From Trileptium ribeirensis (lineage: Eukaryota > Nematoda > Enoplea > Enoplida > Thoracostomopsidae): 64,000 bases of DNA. Both the position numbers and the translations under genes were made by a program. The notes beneath the pieces are model-generated. The model did no database searches, was not told the origin of the DNA, and was given only the letters and a program-made list of their open reading frames with translations. Location: contig JASANE010007153.1 of NCBI GenBank assembly GCA_030248225.1, forward strand, positions 1 through 64,000, written 5' to 3'. Positions 48,801-58,020 of the stretch are shown here, piece after piece (position 1 is the stretch's first letter; the number at the start of each line of letters is the position of its first letter).

Positions 48801-51573
48801 GGTAGACTCGATTTGATTTCATCTTGCGTGCTAACATTGATTTTAACTTCATTTCAATTATGTTAAACTAATATGTTGAAACTGAAATCAAATTCAACTA
48901 ATTCAATTTAAAATCATTTTGCTGGTAAAAATGATACCAAATCTAATCCATCGATATCAGCCATATATTTTTGGTTTCGATAGTCTCAAGTTATCAGTTT
49001 TGTCAACGAACGTACTTAAAACACACGTAATGCTAATTGGTTCACTAAATTTTAAGTTCTATCTTGACCATTGACTGTATATTGACAAAAATCAAATTAG
49101 TTTTAGTTAACTAATTTAAAATAAGTTTTGGGCAAAAATGAAATCAAACAGACTCAATCAAATATCAAACTCATTTTAAAACGAGAAATTATTACTTCTG
49201 CCATATCACTGCATATACATTATCATAGTTTTTCATTAGCAAATGACCCAAGGCACGTTTATAGGTGACGTTATATCGTTCGAAACAAGAATATCTTGGA
49301 GCGGAAAGTTCGGTGCGGCATCCTTTCAACTTAGGCATAGTACATGGCTCATAGGAACCTTAGAATAGGCTTGCTATATGAAGAATGGCATGGCATTCAT
49401 TTCGCTTCCTCCCCTAAAAGTTACATGGGCCAGCAAAACCAATCGCGTATCCAGCAACACTGTGTTTAATAACTATGTGTAGCGTCACTACATCCATTTG
49501 ATGAACATTTATTCATCATATATAACCACATTTATCTGCATACTTGGTAGTATATATATCAGGGAGTAACCGGAATTCCGGTTCCGGCGAAAATCGTGTT
49601 CCGGTTGCGGTTCCAGCAAAGGGCAAAAACCATACCGGAACCGGAATTCCGGTTTAATAATTTTGTTTGAAATTTTCCACGTTTTTTGCTTCATCCTGTA
49701 ATCCAAACATATGTAATATATATTGATGATCATATATAATGATCAAGCTCCAATACAACCAAGCAAAAGAAAAGATTAACTAACCAATTTGTCGCGTGAA
49801 ACGTAAGTAGGGCACATAATTTGAGTAGGAATTTTTCATAATAACCTGCAGGAGTTTGTTAAATCAAAGCCAGGTCGATGCTTGCAGCAGCTATTTTACA
49901 CATCCAGAAGTCTGTGGGATACGTTGGAATTAAACCGGTCCAACTCGGTAACAGAGTATGGCTTACGCAGAAGTACTTTGGGTATGCTTGGCTAACATAA
50001 ATTGCGTCAAGCACCCGCCAGTGCGCTTGTAAATTTGGTAAATCAGTCTAAATTGAAGTAAACTAACGTTATCTGCAACGCAGCTAGAAACTGCTTTCTT
50101 GGCAATGAACTGTATTTATTGAAACTGTGCGAGCAGCATCACAGTGTGTCTCATTTATAGCATTCTGATTATAAAGTTATCATCATTATGATCTAACTGA
50201 CGGGCACTGTTTGTCCAACGATAGCCTAAACAGTGTCTCTGACCACTGATTAGAAAATTACCTTCTATCTATTATTTTCTTTTACAATCATACAAACCAA
50301 TAATTTTAAGTTTCCTAGAGAAGAACATGCAACAAACGTATGTGTAGTAAAGGGAGGCGACTGGAGACAGAGCGAAAGTGTGTATTCTACGCTCCAAGCT
50401 TTGTAAGCACATTCGATTTGACGCAGTATACGCAACGGTGTATAGTGGAAGACATTTTTGCTCTGAATGTCCAAAAACCGACATATTTGATCGATAAATA
50501 AACATTATTAGCTTCCTCAGTCTCTTTAAAGTTTCAGAAAGGCAATAATACAATTGCAATACATTAACTTTAATGTAAAAGTTATTTTAATGCATTTTAA
50601 ATCCACTATACCTTCATTTCTTCCATCATCTGTTTTACTATATATAAATTTCGAAGACCCGGTTCCGGAACCGGTTTAAATGGACGGTTCCGGTTGCTGG
50701 TTCCGGTTATTCCCTGGTATATATACTCATATATAATCTATTTAAACAAATTCAGCTATGGGTGTGGTCATAAAATGGTTTTCGTTCTGAATATTAAACT
50801 TGAAAAGCTACGACCTGGAAGAATTACAACCCACGCTTAAGAAACAATTACTACTGAAGGTAAAGTATATATATGTTTTTACCGGGCACCCATTCTGAAC
50901 CAGGGCAACCGAAAAATGCCACGGCCCCTACCTCAATTTGGAGAGCCCAGATATATACGTTTCCGGTACGCTGGATTGGTTATATAGAGTCTAGCACGAT
51001 AATTTGTGCGTTTTCATTTGTTTTCGACGGGTTAATGGTCAAAAAGGTTTTCAAGAGGTTCAAGGTTACAGAGGTTTTAGTGTAGTATATATATATACAA
51101 AGCCTGATACAAGGTGAGTACACAATGTGACCGCTTGAAGAATTCACGTTCAGTTCGTTTAACCCTCGATCGCGATATATATGGATTTAGGTAAAACAAA
51201 ATAACCAATCAATTTTACTCCATGCTTATGCTTCATGTCTGAAAAATATGACCGTATTTACCTCTTGTAAACATAGTAACGCCAAACAGTAACTAGGCCG
51301 TGTTATATATGTACAAATGAACCCATCACTACTGGTGTATCAGGAATTTTTAACACAAATGACCAAGATAATAGCTCAACAGCTTTGAAGTGAAAGTAAT
51401 AGTCTTTAAATCACAGCATTATCATGCTTTAAAAATTGAAAGCAAATAAACAATCCAACCTCATTCTCCAAAAGTGTATAGAATAGTTAACTACCCCAAA
51501 CTTCTGTAGTAATCCAGATCCTTTGTAAGCGCATCGTTTTGCTTTCGAAGTATAAGATTTTTTGCTTCCAAAT
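21742..51573 (-). CDS. RBBP8: CtIP/RBBP8/Sae2-family DNA-end-resection protein, multi-exon gene (partial model)
   Basis: This host gene is recognised from its C-terminal Sae2/CtIP domain, encoded by the two lowest exons. The family activates the MRE11 complex nuclease to start resection of DNA double-strand breaks in the nucleus. Visible exons in gene order: 51495-51573 (coiled coil), 48253- or 48246-48442, 41304-41695, 32318-32604, 31312-31431 and the Sae2-domain exons 26154-26259 and 21742-21889. Splice phases agree for 51.5/48.4, 41.7/32.6, 31.4/26.3 and 26.3/21.9. One short exon is missing between 32318 and 31431, at least one exon lies beyond each end, and the 48.2 kb donor is ambiguous. 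The layout of N-terminal coiled coil, long Ser/Thr-rich disordered middle and C-terminal zinc-like domain is that of CtIP. Large introns are full of transposons. The 3' end and start codon are not identified. Confidence 0.72.
21890..26153. other. Intron of the CtIP-like gene, no other gene
   Basis: The intron holds a diverged hAT-type end at about 25035-25091 (CGGAACACGAATCTTG... GTTACTCCCAG) and a C-rich dispersed repeat at about 25508-25570 (minus). The 123-codon minus frame at 24737-25108 lies partly inside the hAT end and is not considered a gene. Confidence 0.5.
26154..26259 (-). CDS. RBBP8: CtIP-like gene exon: first half of Sae2 domain
   Basis: The acceptor is AAATATATTTTAG and the donor CAG|GTATTT. 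One base completes the previous codon and 35 codons follow. The segment contains YKYKDVVRR and VECPQCKQ, equivalent to the family's Y-x-V-E-x-V-R-K-K helix and the C-x2-C pair that with the downstream CGRH forms the conserved zinc-binding-like centre. The exon ends in phase 0, exactly matching the next exon at 21889. Confidence 0.85.
26752..27245 (+). repeat. C/G-rich dispersed repeat family ('GGGCTCTCCAAATTG')
   Basis: It starts CTGGGCTCTCCAAATTG and contains GCATTT, TGGCAAA and G/C-rich blocks. Related copies lie at about 25508-25570 (-), 50880-50960 (-) and 58280-58440 (+), and pieces of similar style at 33240-33660 and 52800-53960. It is non-coding and its class is unknown. Reverse-oriented copies share CGGTT...CCTGGTTCAGAA. 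Confidence 0.55.
27278..28223 (+). mobile_element. Non-autonomous hAT transposon, copy A (internally deleted)
   Basis: The ends are CAGGGAGTAACC and GGTTATTCCCTG, inverted with one mismatch. An 8-bp duplication GTAGTAGG flanks the element (27270-27277 and 28224-28231). CAG-G-G ends with 8-bp duplications are hAT hallmarks. Subterminal regions are packed with CCGGAA/TTCCGG motifs. Compared with copies B-D about 180 bp is missing after 27485. It lies in an intron of the CtIP-like gene. Confidence 0.88.
28224..31311. other. Intron sequence without recognisable gene
   Basis: Only scattered short frames and AT-rich DNA are present. A G/C-rich fragment of a dispersed repeat lies near 28740-28830. 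Confidence 0.45.
31312..31431 (-). CDS. RBBP8: Probable CtIP-like gene exon upstream of the Sae2 domain
   Basis: An acceptor with a T-rich tract (TTTCATTTCATGTAG) precedes 31431 and a donor CTT|GTAACA follows 31312. The 120-nt segment is open as one base, 39 codons and two bases. The two trailing bases plus the first base of the 26259 exon make a Leu codon, so the phases fit. The encoded stretch is hydrophilic, with F-R-L-E-G and E-H-E-L-S-R-E-Q. No motif is diagnostic, so it rests on splice sites and phase. Confidence 0.45.
32164..32299. mobile_element. Small TIR element next to a CtIP exon donor
   Basis: The left end TACGGATAGAAATATAACAA and the right end are imperfect inverted copies. The inner AATTTTC-GCGAA-GTTCGCGAA block matches the 103-bp element at 48635. 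Its end is 18 bp from the last base of the 32318-32604 exon, inside the intron. Confidence 0.55.
32318..32604 (-). CDS. RBBP8: CtIP-like gene internal exon (disordered region)
   Basis: The acceptor TTATATTGCAG precedes 32604 and the donor CAC|GTAAGA follows 32318. The 287-nt exon is open and encodes a basic start (K-K-F-G-R-Y-S-K-K), a Ser-rich stretch with SHRVSPVWRSS and an acidic Ile/Tyr segment (D-I-T-I-I-D-Y). It joins the 41304 exon in phase 2/1. It ends one base into a codon, which does not fit the 31431 exon directly and implies one more small exon between them. Confidence 0.65.
32605..34649. other. Intron sequence, no gene
   Basis: The 141-codon plus frame at 33239-33664 runs through C-rich dispersed-repeat text (CTGGCAAAATC, CCCCAGTTCCGAAC) and is not treated as coding. 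Confidence 0.45.
34650..34905. repeat. Dispersed repeat with tRNA-like segment, copy 1
   Basis: The block at 34740-34900 matches 44555-44705 in the same orientation (AGTGAATA-CAATA-GCAG, then AAACGTAC, CTAAG-TAATG, TGTGTTAA-ATAT and ACCAGG). To its left a minus-strand segment at 34688-34704 resembles a tRNA A-box (TTAGCTTGGTGG). It may be SINE-derived, but the tRNA-like part lies downstream of the shared body when read on its own strand. Confidence 0.5.
35741..37016 (+). mobile_element. Probable solo LTR inserted in the RNase H domain
   Basis: This 1276-bp insertion splits the RNase H frame between W-V-P and G-H-S-N. It begins TGTGAC and ends GTCACA, and is flanked by CTGG on both sides (35737-35740 and 37017-37020). 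TG...CA ends with a 4-bp duplication fit an LTR retrotransposon long terminal repeat. AATAAA near 36904, towards the right end, fits a plus-oriented LTR. No internal gag-pol is present, so it would be a recombined solo LTR. Part of 36240-36370 resembles non-LTR tails, so a different element type cannot be excluded. Confidence 0.6.
37785..38250. mobile_element. Insertion with retroelement-type tail inside the I-group element
   Basis: The RT-to-RNase H connection is interrupted between an I-L-W-Y segment (about 38255) and S-I-V-L-S-F (about 37770). The inserted DNA carries GGTTCAGTGGTTCTTGAGAT, CCGTCGAACCGACCGAACGA and CGCTTCGCTCCGCTTCGCC, typical of 3' tails of non-LTR elements and their SINEs. 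Exact ends and a target duplication were not found. Confidence 0.5.
40007..40740 (-). mobile_element. hAT-family copy E, reversed, diverged and truncated
   Basis: It has the same internal order as copies A-D read on the minus strand, beginning near CAGCGATAATAACCGG and ending abruptly near 40740, before the CCGGAATTCCGG end. A 26-bp internal duplication around CAGGTCATTG-GAAGAAAGCAG is private to this copy. It abuts the 5' side of the I-group retrotransposon remnant. Confidence 0.8.
41304..41695 (-). CDS. RBBP8: CtIP-like gene internal exon (Ser/Thr-rich, SPxF motif)
   Basis: The acceptor TTATAATTTTTAAACAG precedes 41695 and a strong donor AA|GTATGT follows 41304. It gives 130 codons plus two bases, open throughout, rich in Ser, Thr, Pro, Gln and Asn. 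The C-terminal part reads FWEKFVSSPSFDKG, containing an S-P-x-F site like the BRCA1-binding site of vertebrate CtIP. Phase matches the exon at 32604. Confidence 0.7.
41696..44390. other. Intron sequence without supported gene
   Basis: Opposite-strand frames at 42446-42793 and 43540-43869 show no recognisable domain. C-rich repeat text occurs near 42190-42260 and 42850-42960. Confidence 0.4.
44391..44710. repeat. Direct duplication followed by tRNA-like segment and shared repeat body, copy 2
   Basis: AAATTCTATGA-GATAAAATACTTTACG occurs twice in 44391-44460. On the minus strand 44497-44513 reads TAGCTTAGTGGTTAGCG, a near-perfect tRNA A-box, and 44466-44476 reads GGCTCGCGTCC, a B-box-like motif 20 nt later. 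The body 44555-44705 matches the repeat at 34740-34900. It is a tRNA-derived repeat rather than a functional tRNA, because no full cloverleaf can be drawn. Confidence 0.55.
45524..45865 (-). pseudogene. Reverse-transcriptase C-terminal fragment of a non-LTR element
   Basis: The minus frame contains LPIYKALSRSILEYASAF and, about 15 residues later, LLEEC. This is the thumb/post-RT pattern L-Y-K-x-L-x-R-x-x-LEYAS-x-x-W and L-E-x-x-Q seen in non-LTR RTs. Catalytic motifs are absent and the flanks are not recognisable. Confidence 0.5.
46244..47372 (+). mobile_element. Non-autonomous hAT transposon, copy B
   Basis: It begins CAGGGAGTAACCGG and ends in a damaged GGTTATCCATT. The duplication GGGTTCAC lies at 46236-46243 and 47373-47380. 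The inner sequence is close to copies C and D. It lies in an intron of the CtIP-like gene. A 114-codon minus frame inside is not kept in the other copies. Confidence 0.88.
48246..48442 (-). CDS. RBBP8: CtIP-like gene internal exon
   Basis: The acceptor GCTTTCTTTTTAG precedes 48442. Two donors are possible: CAG|GTGTGT ending the exon at 48246, or AAC|GTACCA ending it at 48253. Only the second joins the 41695 exon in phase; with the first another small exon would be needed. It encodes about 63-65 Ser/Thr/Asn-rich residues without a named motif. One base at its start completes the Gly codon left by the 51495 exon. Confidence 0.55.
48635..48737. mobile_element. 103-bp TIR miniature element
   Basis: CACGCTCAGAAATAAA at the left is the exact reverse complement of the right end. 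The inner parts contain TTTTTCG-GAA and GTTCGCGAA on both arms, so almost the whole element folds on itself. It is related to the copy at 32164-32299. Confidence 0.75.
49244..49432 (+). mobile_element. Miniature TIR element, copy 3 of 3 (diverged)
   Basis: It keeps the order of the copies at 8.8 and 11.8 kb: GACGTTATA, CTTAGGCATAGT, CTCATAGGAACCTTAG, CTATATGAAGAATGGCATGGC, then a CCTCCCCTAAAAGTTAC end. Ends are eroded. Confidence 0.65.
49560..50716 (+). mobile_element. Non-autonomous hAT transposon, copy C
   Basis: It has intact CAGGGAGTAACC and GGTTATTCCCTG ends. The flanks ATATATAT and GTATATAT match at 7 of 8 positions. It is nearly identical in layout to copies B and D. Confidence 0.88.
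51495..51573 (-). CDS. RBBP8: CtIP-like gene exon: coiled-coil segment
   Basis: The acceptor TGTATTTTTAG precedes 51573 and the donor G|GTAGTT follows 51495. The exon has 25 codons with heptad-like Leu spacing (LEAKNLILRKQNDALTK), as expected for the N-terminal dimer/tetramer coiled coil of CtIP. The phase fits the 48442 exon. Earlier exons, including the start, were not identified. Confidence 0.55.
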
Positions 51574-52179
51574 CTAAAAATACAGTTATCTTTGCGCAAC
51601 AAGATGGCAAAAGTGAGCGCTATAACCAGTAACTCGCTAGCGATGTGAATCGGAGCGAGCGTGGTTTCACAAAGTGGTAATTTCGTGAAATTGCCGCGTA
51701 ACAGGCTTTAGGTTTTATGTATATACAACATTGAAACCTCTGTAACTGTGAACCCGCTGAAAACCGTAAAAGCTCGTCCACCCTAAAACCATCAAAAGAA
51801 ATGAAAATTCAAGAAGTATTCGCGTTAGTGTGTAGATAACCAAATCATCGCATCCAGCGTACCGAAAACTATATATATATATATATAGGCCACTATTAAT
51901 ATCATGAGGGCAATAAATAACCAAACCAATGAAAACTCATTACATTTTGGAAATAGGGTCCGTCGATCTTAAAACCCTGGAAACCCCATGATAAGGTATA
52001 CTCAAGATGGACTCTAAACATATTCAGCGAACTTGATAACTCACTGATAAGATAACTGATAGACACTCGTTGTAACGTAAAATACACAACATACCCGAAA
52101 TTAAAAAAAATCACTCTCTGGTAAACTGTCGACGAGCCATATTCGGGGCCACACCGCCCCAGGGAGAAGCATCACAAAA

Positions 52180-52520
52180 AAGTTCAGAGTTGTAGATTTC
52201 GATGAGCTGGTATTTCGATGCTAAGCCTGTGTCACAGAATATAGGCTGCGAAAGAGTGCATCCCTACGCCAAGTTTGGAAAAGAACACTCAAAAACACAT
52301 TTTTGCCATTTTGAACCTGAAGATTGGGTTGGAGCTGTTCTCGTTCAACTAAAGGGCACATGCTCATCACTTTACTATCGGACAAAAAATGTTATCGAAA
52401 TCCATCCACTTTAGGGATGAATTATGAATAAAAGTAACAGACAAAAAAAACGAAATTTTCACAAAATTCCCCATAGCGCTGTCAGTGGAAACTCTGCTGG
52501 CTCTTCTTTAATCAATGCCA
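52180..52520 (+). repeat. Dispersed repeat, copy 2 (with 6880-7210)
   Basis: A 70-codon frame at 52202-52414 covers the shared part and contains KFGKEHSKTHF and LKGTCSSLYYR. The 7-kb copy shows matching K-F-G-K and C-K-G-H-M-S residues when read in broken frames. This hints at an ancestral protein, but the family is unknown. Confidence 0.5.
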
Positions 52521-52568
52521 ATAAAATCTACTTCAGAGATTAATTAAACATAATAAAATCGATTGGAT

Positions 52569-52781
52569 TTAGCTCAATTTCGACTGAAATTCGAGCCAAA
52601 ATTTTGCTATTGATAAATAAATTCTATTAACATCGTCATGCGGACAAATATATAGTCTGGTGCGATGATCTAGGGGAAGCAGCGCATAGCTTATTATTGG
52701 AACAATTGTAGTTTTGTACAAATATAGCTTCGGTTGGTTGTAGATCCCATGTTTAGGTAATAATGACGTAAGCAGATTCAT
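52569..52781 (-). pseudogene. Possible reverse-transcriptase thumb fragment
   Basis: The minus frame reads K-L-Y-L-Y-K-T-T-I-V-P-I-I-S-Y-A-L, like the L-Y-K-x-x-I-x-P-x-x-x-Y-A segment after the RT palm of non-LTR elements. It is short and isolated. Confidence 0.4.
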
Positions 52782-52799
52782 AGGTCATTATAGTCCTGG

Positions 52800-54872
52800 C
52801 TATTCCAAATAGGGAAAAAGGGGTACCAAGCATATAGGCATCTGCAAGTTCTCCCAGTTCTTGCCTCCAGGTAAATTTGATGCCCCGGGCACTTTCTTGT
52901 TCTACTAAAAGTTGCGAATTTTCAATTGTTTCGCTAAAATATGCAGATGTTTCACTATTTGGTCAAAAAATCCCGAAATATTTCCCTGCTTGACCAAAAA
53001 TACATTAAATTTCCTTTGTACGAATCTAAAAGTAGAGCCAGTAAATTACACATATTTGACGTTTTGTAATAATTTGAGCACCTGGTAGGCTCCCTATTCA
53101 ATTGGGAGGTTGTCCTCACGGAGGCATTTTAAGTCATGCCCCAGGTAAAATTTTGGCAGTTTGGAGAAACCAGGAGACACGTTAATCACAACTGTTGACA
53201 TCATTTTGAGAGGAATCACAACCTGGTATTTTCAAGTTATCCCAGTTCTGTAATGGGGACCCACAGTTCATTCCCCTAGGTGTAAATATTGCGAATGGGG
53301 AAACCAGTCGTACGAATATCTTTACTAGTAACTCGCAAAGCCTATGGCTACTTTGGGCTTAGTGTCGTTTCAGATTCTGGCCTCGAAGAGTCTAAATTCC
53401 CACGGTAGCAATTGCACATTGGCAATCCTTCAATGGCAACACTAGGGTCATTTTGTCATATATCAAAACCAAACTGTTTATTTCTTGTTCCAATAATCAA
53501 AAACACGACAAACTTTGAAGTTTACAAATCACAAATATTAAGAAAAATTATAGTTTAAAGAGTGATTTTACGTTGTAGGACCCCAACCCCTTACTATATG
53601 TATACGAAATTACCGCTGCTTTTGTCGTATTCATCAACAACAAAAACCTATAAATACATTGTAATAATTTACATATACCTATACTGAAAATGCTCCAAAA
53701 ATTTGGTGCCAAAATTTAACAAATTTCAAATTTTCTTTGACTGACTCTCTCGTGGACAAGGCCCGTTATTTCGACCTCCTCCTCCCCCCACCCCTTACAC
53801 AGGTTCCCCCAGTTCAGGCTCCCAGGTATTTTTCTGCACGACTAAAAATAGCATTTTTCATTGAGGCAAAAAATAAACCAGTTTTTCATTATGGGACTAA
53901 AAATCCCTAAATTTTTCCGTGCGGGACAAAAAACACTAAAATTACCGTCAGTGGACAGGGTTTGACTTATAATCTGTATTATTGCATATTTAGTGTGAAT
54001 CAGCTCTTTATGCTATTTTAGCGTTTTCCATTCCCCCAAATTCGATTTGGGAAAACCAGCTCCAGCATCGTCCCGCAGGGATAAAACAACCCCAACCTGC
54101 GACAATGAGACAAGCGTGTTTAACGGAATAATGTTATAATTCCGTTGTTCACCCCCAAACAAAGAACTTGCTTTGAAAGAATTTCGAAAATTTCATTTTT
54201 ATGAAGCATTTTTAAACTTTGGGTCATAACACGAAAACGGTTGCAATAACCTAATACTGCATAACACCACAGTTGTAGCTCTTGATGAGTGATGACGATG
54301 AGATCCAATAACTTTCCATCTGACAGGAGCTAGGTATAACTTAAATGTTGGATGACCCCAAATTGAAAAATCTTCATATCATATTGGTTTTGCGAAAATT
54401 TAGGTAGGAAATCATGGAAGCAGCGTAAATAAAAAGCTAGATGCACACTACATTTCATTATGCGTCTAAAAAAGTTTATAAAAATCCATCAAAATCGGGA
54501 AGATTTATCGGACAAAAATTTTTTTCCGAATTAAAGGCTATTTAAGGAAATTCTGTTGCAAATAGTCACATAATCCAAGATCTAAACCTTAGTTGCCAGC
54601 AAAGATATATAAATACATAGGCGCTTAATTTTTCTACAACTTTAAGACTAAAAGTTTAATAGCCTAACTATAGACCTTTACACAACTCTGTCCGAAATGT
54701 ACAATCTCGCAATCTTTGCGACTATTTAAAACAATTCTTGGTGCAGGAATCCTTTGAGAAAATAGTAACATTCCACGCTAGGCGATTCTATCATCAATAT
54801 ATACCAGCTTAAAATAAGCACAAGCTCAATAAAAATTAAAGAGCTTTAGTTTATGCAGTATGCGCATATTAC
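52800..54872. other. C-rich dispersed-repeat text, no gene
   Basis: Repeated phrases such as CCCAGTTC-GCTCCCAGGTA, GGACTAAAAATCCC-AAATTTTTCC and GGCAGTTTGG recur within 52840-53960. No domain is seen in any frame. Confidence 0.45.
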
Positions 54873-55010
54873 CTAGAGAATAACTTTAAATTCGTACCCG
54901 TAATAGCAAGTTGTGTTCGATAGCAGGCATATAAACAAAATTGCATTGGGCTTGTATCTAAATACGCTTCCACAAAAGATTTAACTGATTGGTCAAATGG
55001 TATCATATCG
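54873..55010 (-). CDS. Exon-like segment of an unidentified protein, possibly upstream part of the same gene
   Basis: A very good acceptor (TTTTTTCTTTGTTTTAG) precedes 55010 and a donor TAG|GTAATA follows 54873. The segment is open as one base, 45 codons and two bases. It contains DMIPFDQSVKSFVEAYL and L-Y-A-C-Y-R-T-Q, a compact helical-looking sequence. An ATG is the second codon, so it could be a first coding exon. It ends two bases into a codon, which does not fit the 51573 exon directly. I do not recognise the family. Confidence 0.45.
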
Positions 55011-55225
55011 CTAAAACAAAGAAAAAATGCACTACCAGAAACGGGTTAGAGTAAAAAAAAACTACAGCATAGAAATGTGTGTAAGTGATACGGTTATCAC
55101 AAAAATATTTTATAACCTCATAACTTTAAGTGCAATAAAACACCAGGCCATGATGGCCTATATATGCCTTGTCATGATAAGGTTGAACATTGCAAAAAGT
55201 TTCCAGCTATTTTTATTATTCACAC

Positions 55226-56422
55226 CAGGGAGTAACCGGAATTCCGGTTCCGGTTCCGGCGAAAATCGTGTTCCGGTTGCGGTTCCGGCAAAGGGCAAAA
55301 ACCATACCGGAACCGGAATTCCGGTTTAAAAATTTTGTTTGAAATTTTCCACATTTTTGCTTCATCTCTGATCCAAAAATATGTCATATATATTATACAA
55401 TGATCAAGCTCCAATACAACCAAGCAAAAGAAAAGATTAACTAAGCAATTTGCCGTGTGAAACGTAAGTAGGACACATAATTTCAGTAGAAATTTTTCAT
55501 AATAACCTGCAACAGTTTGTTAACAAATCAAAACCAAGTCGATGTTTGTAGCAACTATTTTACACATTCAGAAGTCTCCGGATTACGTTCGAATTAAACC
55601 AGTCCAACTGGGTAACAGAGTATGGCTTACATAGAAGTACTTAGCGTATGCTTGGCTAATATAAATTGCGCCAAGCGCCAGCCAGTGCGCTTGTAAACTT
55701 TGTAAATCAGGCGAAATTAAAGTGAAGTAATGTTACCTACAACGCAGCCAAAAACTGCTTTCTTGGCAATGAACTGTATTTATTGAGACTGCGCGAGCAG
55801 CATCACAGTGTGTCTCATTTATAGCATTCTGATTATAAAGTTATCATCATTATGATCTAACTGACGGACACCGTTTGTCCAACGCTAGCCTAAACAGTGT
55901 CTCTTACCACTCATCAGAAAATTACTTTTTATCTATTAATTTTTCCTGAATCATATAAACCAATAATTTCAAGTTTCCTACAGAAACAACATCTAACAAA
56001 CGTATGTGTAGTAAAGGGAGACGAATAGGGACAGAGCGAACGCGTTTATTCTACGCTCCAAGCTTTGCAAGCACATTCAATTTGACGCAGTATACGCAAT
56101 GGTGTATAGTAGAAGGTATTTTTTGCTCTTGGTGTCCAATAAAACGACATATTGATCGATAAATAAACATTATTAGCTTCCTCAGTCTCTTTAAAGTTTC
56201 ATAACGGTAATAATGTCATGGCAATACATTAAGTTTAATGTAAAAGTTATTTTTAATGCATTTTAAATCGACTATACCTTAATTTCTTCCTTCATATCTT
56301 TTACTATATATAAATTTCGAAGACCAGGTTCCGGTTCCGGTTCCGGTTCCGGATCCGGTTTAAATGGACGGTTCCGGTTGCTGGTTCCGGTTCCGGTAAA
56401 TTTCGGTTCCGGTTATTCCCTG
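55226..56422 (+). mobile_element. Non-autonomous hAT transposon, copy D (best preserved boundaries)
   Basis: CAGGGAGTAACC...GGTTATTCCCTG ends are flanked by a perfect 8-bp duplication ATTCACAC (55218-55225 and 56423-56430). It is 1197 bp long. Right-end GGTTCC repeats are expanded compared with A-C. Confidence 0.92.
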
Positions 56423-57051
56423 ATTCACACGTTATCCTTATATTTATTTAGCATATTTCTATTAGTTGTGGAGAAAACTATGATTTGTTTTATACCTTAA
56501 CCTTGAAAATACAGTTATGAGGAGATTCTAAAAGCTCTAAACATACACATCTATCATCATTTTTTAAATAGTTTATATTTATAAAGAATACCGCAACATA
56601 TATATATATATACATGAAACGCCTCGCGGTATTTATATAATCTATAAAAATCTGCAAACACTTCTAAAAGGAAAATTCTTTAGAAATGTTTGGAATCATT
56701 TTGTAAACAACATCGAGAAATTTCCAAAATCCTGAAATCTATGTTATAAATATTTCAGGCACGGGCGGTGCTTATTGTATAGTACTGAAGGAACTGATTA
56801 CTGTTAGGTTTTTCAAACCGGAAAGGGAGAGGCATACCCACCCCCGCCCGAAAATTGTGAATTCCCCACTTCGATTTTTAGCTCCAAAAATTTTCAAAAA
56901 TGCTTTCATTTCTTACAGTTTTAGCAACATTTTTTTCAATTTTTGTTCCAAAAATGTTCATTTTACAGTTTTTGCAGCTTGCACACTTTTCTTTTCGATT
57001 TTAGGATCAAACATGCTCATAAAAACGTTTGTTTTTAGCTAATTGTTCCCT
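56423..57051. other. AT-rich spacer, no gene
   Basis: A short TA microsatellite lies near 56600. A T-rich stretch at 56870-57040 is reminiscent of the C-rich dispersed repeats. Confidence 0.45.
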
Positions 57052-58020
57052 TTAGCTAAGCGTGAAGCCCGATTCAACATGTTCCTCCAAAAACGGGCCA
57101 ACCGAGCTCAGGATTGGTACAATCGTGGTGCCAGTAGATTGTACCGCGACCTCTGATTTCATCTTCCTTGAGGATGTTACGCCAGGAATGATGTAATTGT
57201 TTGCCTTGCGTCTTTCAGGAGTAATGTCATCCTGGCGATAACACAGCATCATGAAGTAGTGCATCTCCCAGCAGAGTCGATCCGATTCAGTTGGTTCTAG
57301 AGCTTATGTAATATTCGGGAATCGAAAAATCTCAGGTTCGAATGGTACCAATGCTGCAGTTGATCGCGATGATTTAGCTATTGATGTGCTCTACGATGCT
57401 GAATTTCGGCGTCTTGTGTCCATCGTTTCACGGATCGCATACGGTTTTCGGTCCGTTGTACCCCCGTGCTTGATCATTGTTCAAATCAAGGGTTGCTTTC
57501 GCTGCACGGCGATGAAGCTGGATTGCACGGTACGTTTAGGCTTCCTTGGCATCATGTGCATTGTTATATTGTTGCTGTAGTTCCCTGATTTGTTGTTGTT
57601 CTGCCTGGTCTGGTGGCGGTTCGTGCTCCGGTTTCTCGGAATTTTTTGTTGCGGTGGTTCTTGTGTTCGTTGTTGATCCTGTTGCAAGTGTTGCCCAACT
57701 GTTCCATCCCTGTTGCCATCGAATTTCATCTCCTGAAACATTATTTGCGTAACTGTTAATTGTTCCTACAAATTTTTGAGATTTCCTGGACTTTCCATTT
57801 GCCTTGCACGTTTATTCAGTTCGGCAGCTACATGGCGACCAACCGACACAATATGATATGATTTTGCTATTCTGTCCTTGGTATTACGATCCTTAATTGT
57901 TCCGATTTCAGTACAACTTACGCACTTGTAGAGGGTTGATCTTCGACCCGTTGTGAATATGCATTTCCTGTGCGACGCCGATGTGGTTGTACATGCAATG
58001 CTCGTTCTGGTTGTTGCACC
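57052..58020 (-). pseudogene. Decayed unidentified coding remnant (minus strand)
   Basis: Consecutive open stretches on the minus strand include a Cys/His-bearing part near 57850-57970 (TLYKCVSC...HIVSVGRH), a Gln/Asn-rich stretch (57481-57741) and a 70-codon segment at 57052-57264 (SDRLCWEMHYFM...TPERRKAN). They lie in different frames with stops between. The order of a Cys/His part followed by a Q/N linker looks like a transposon or zinc-finger protein, but no family is assigned. Confidence 0.3.
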
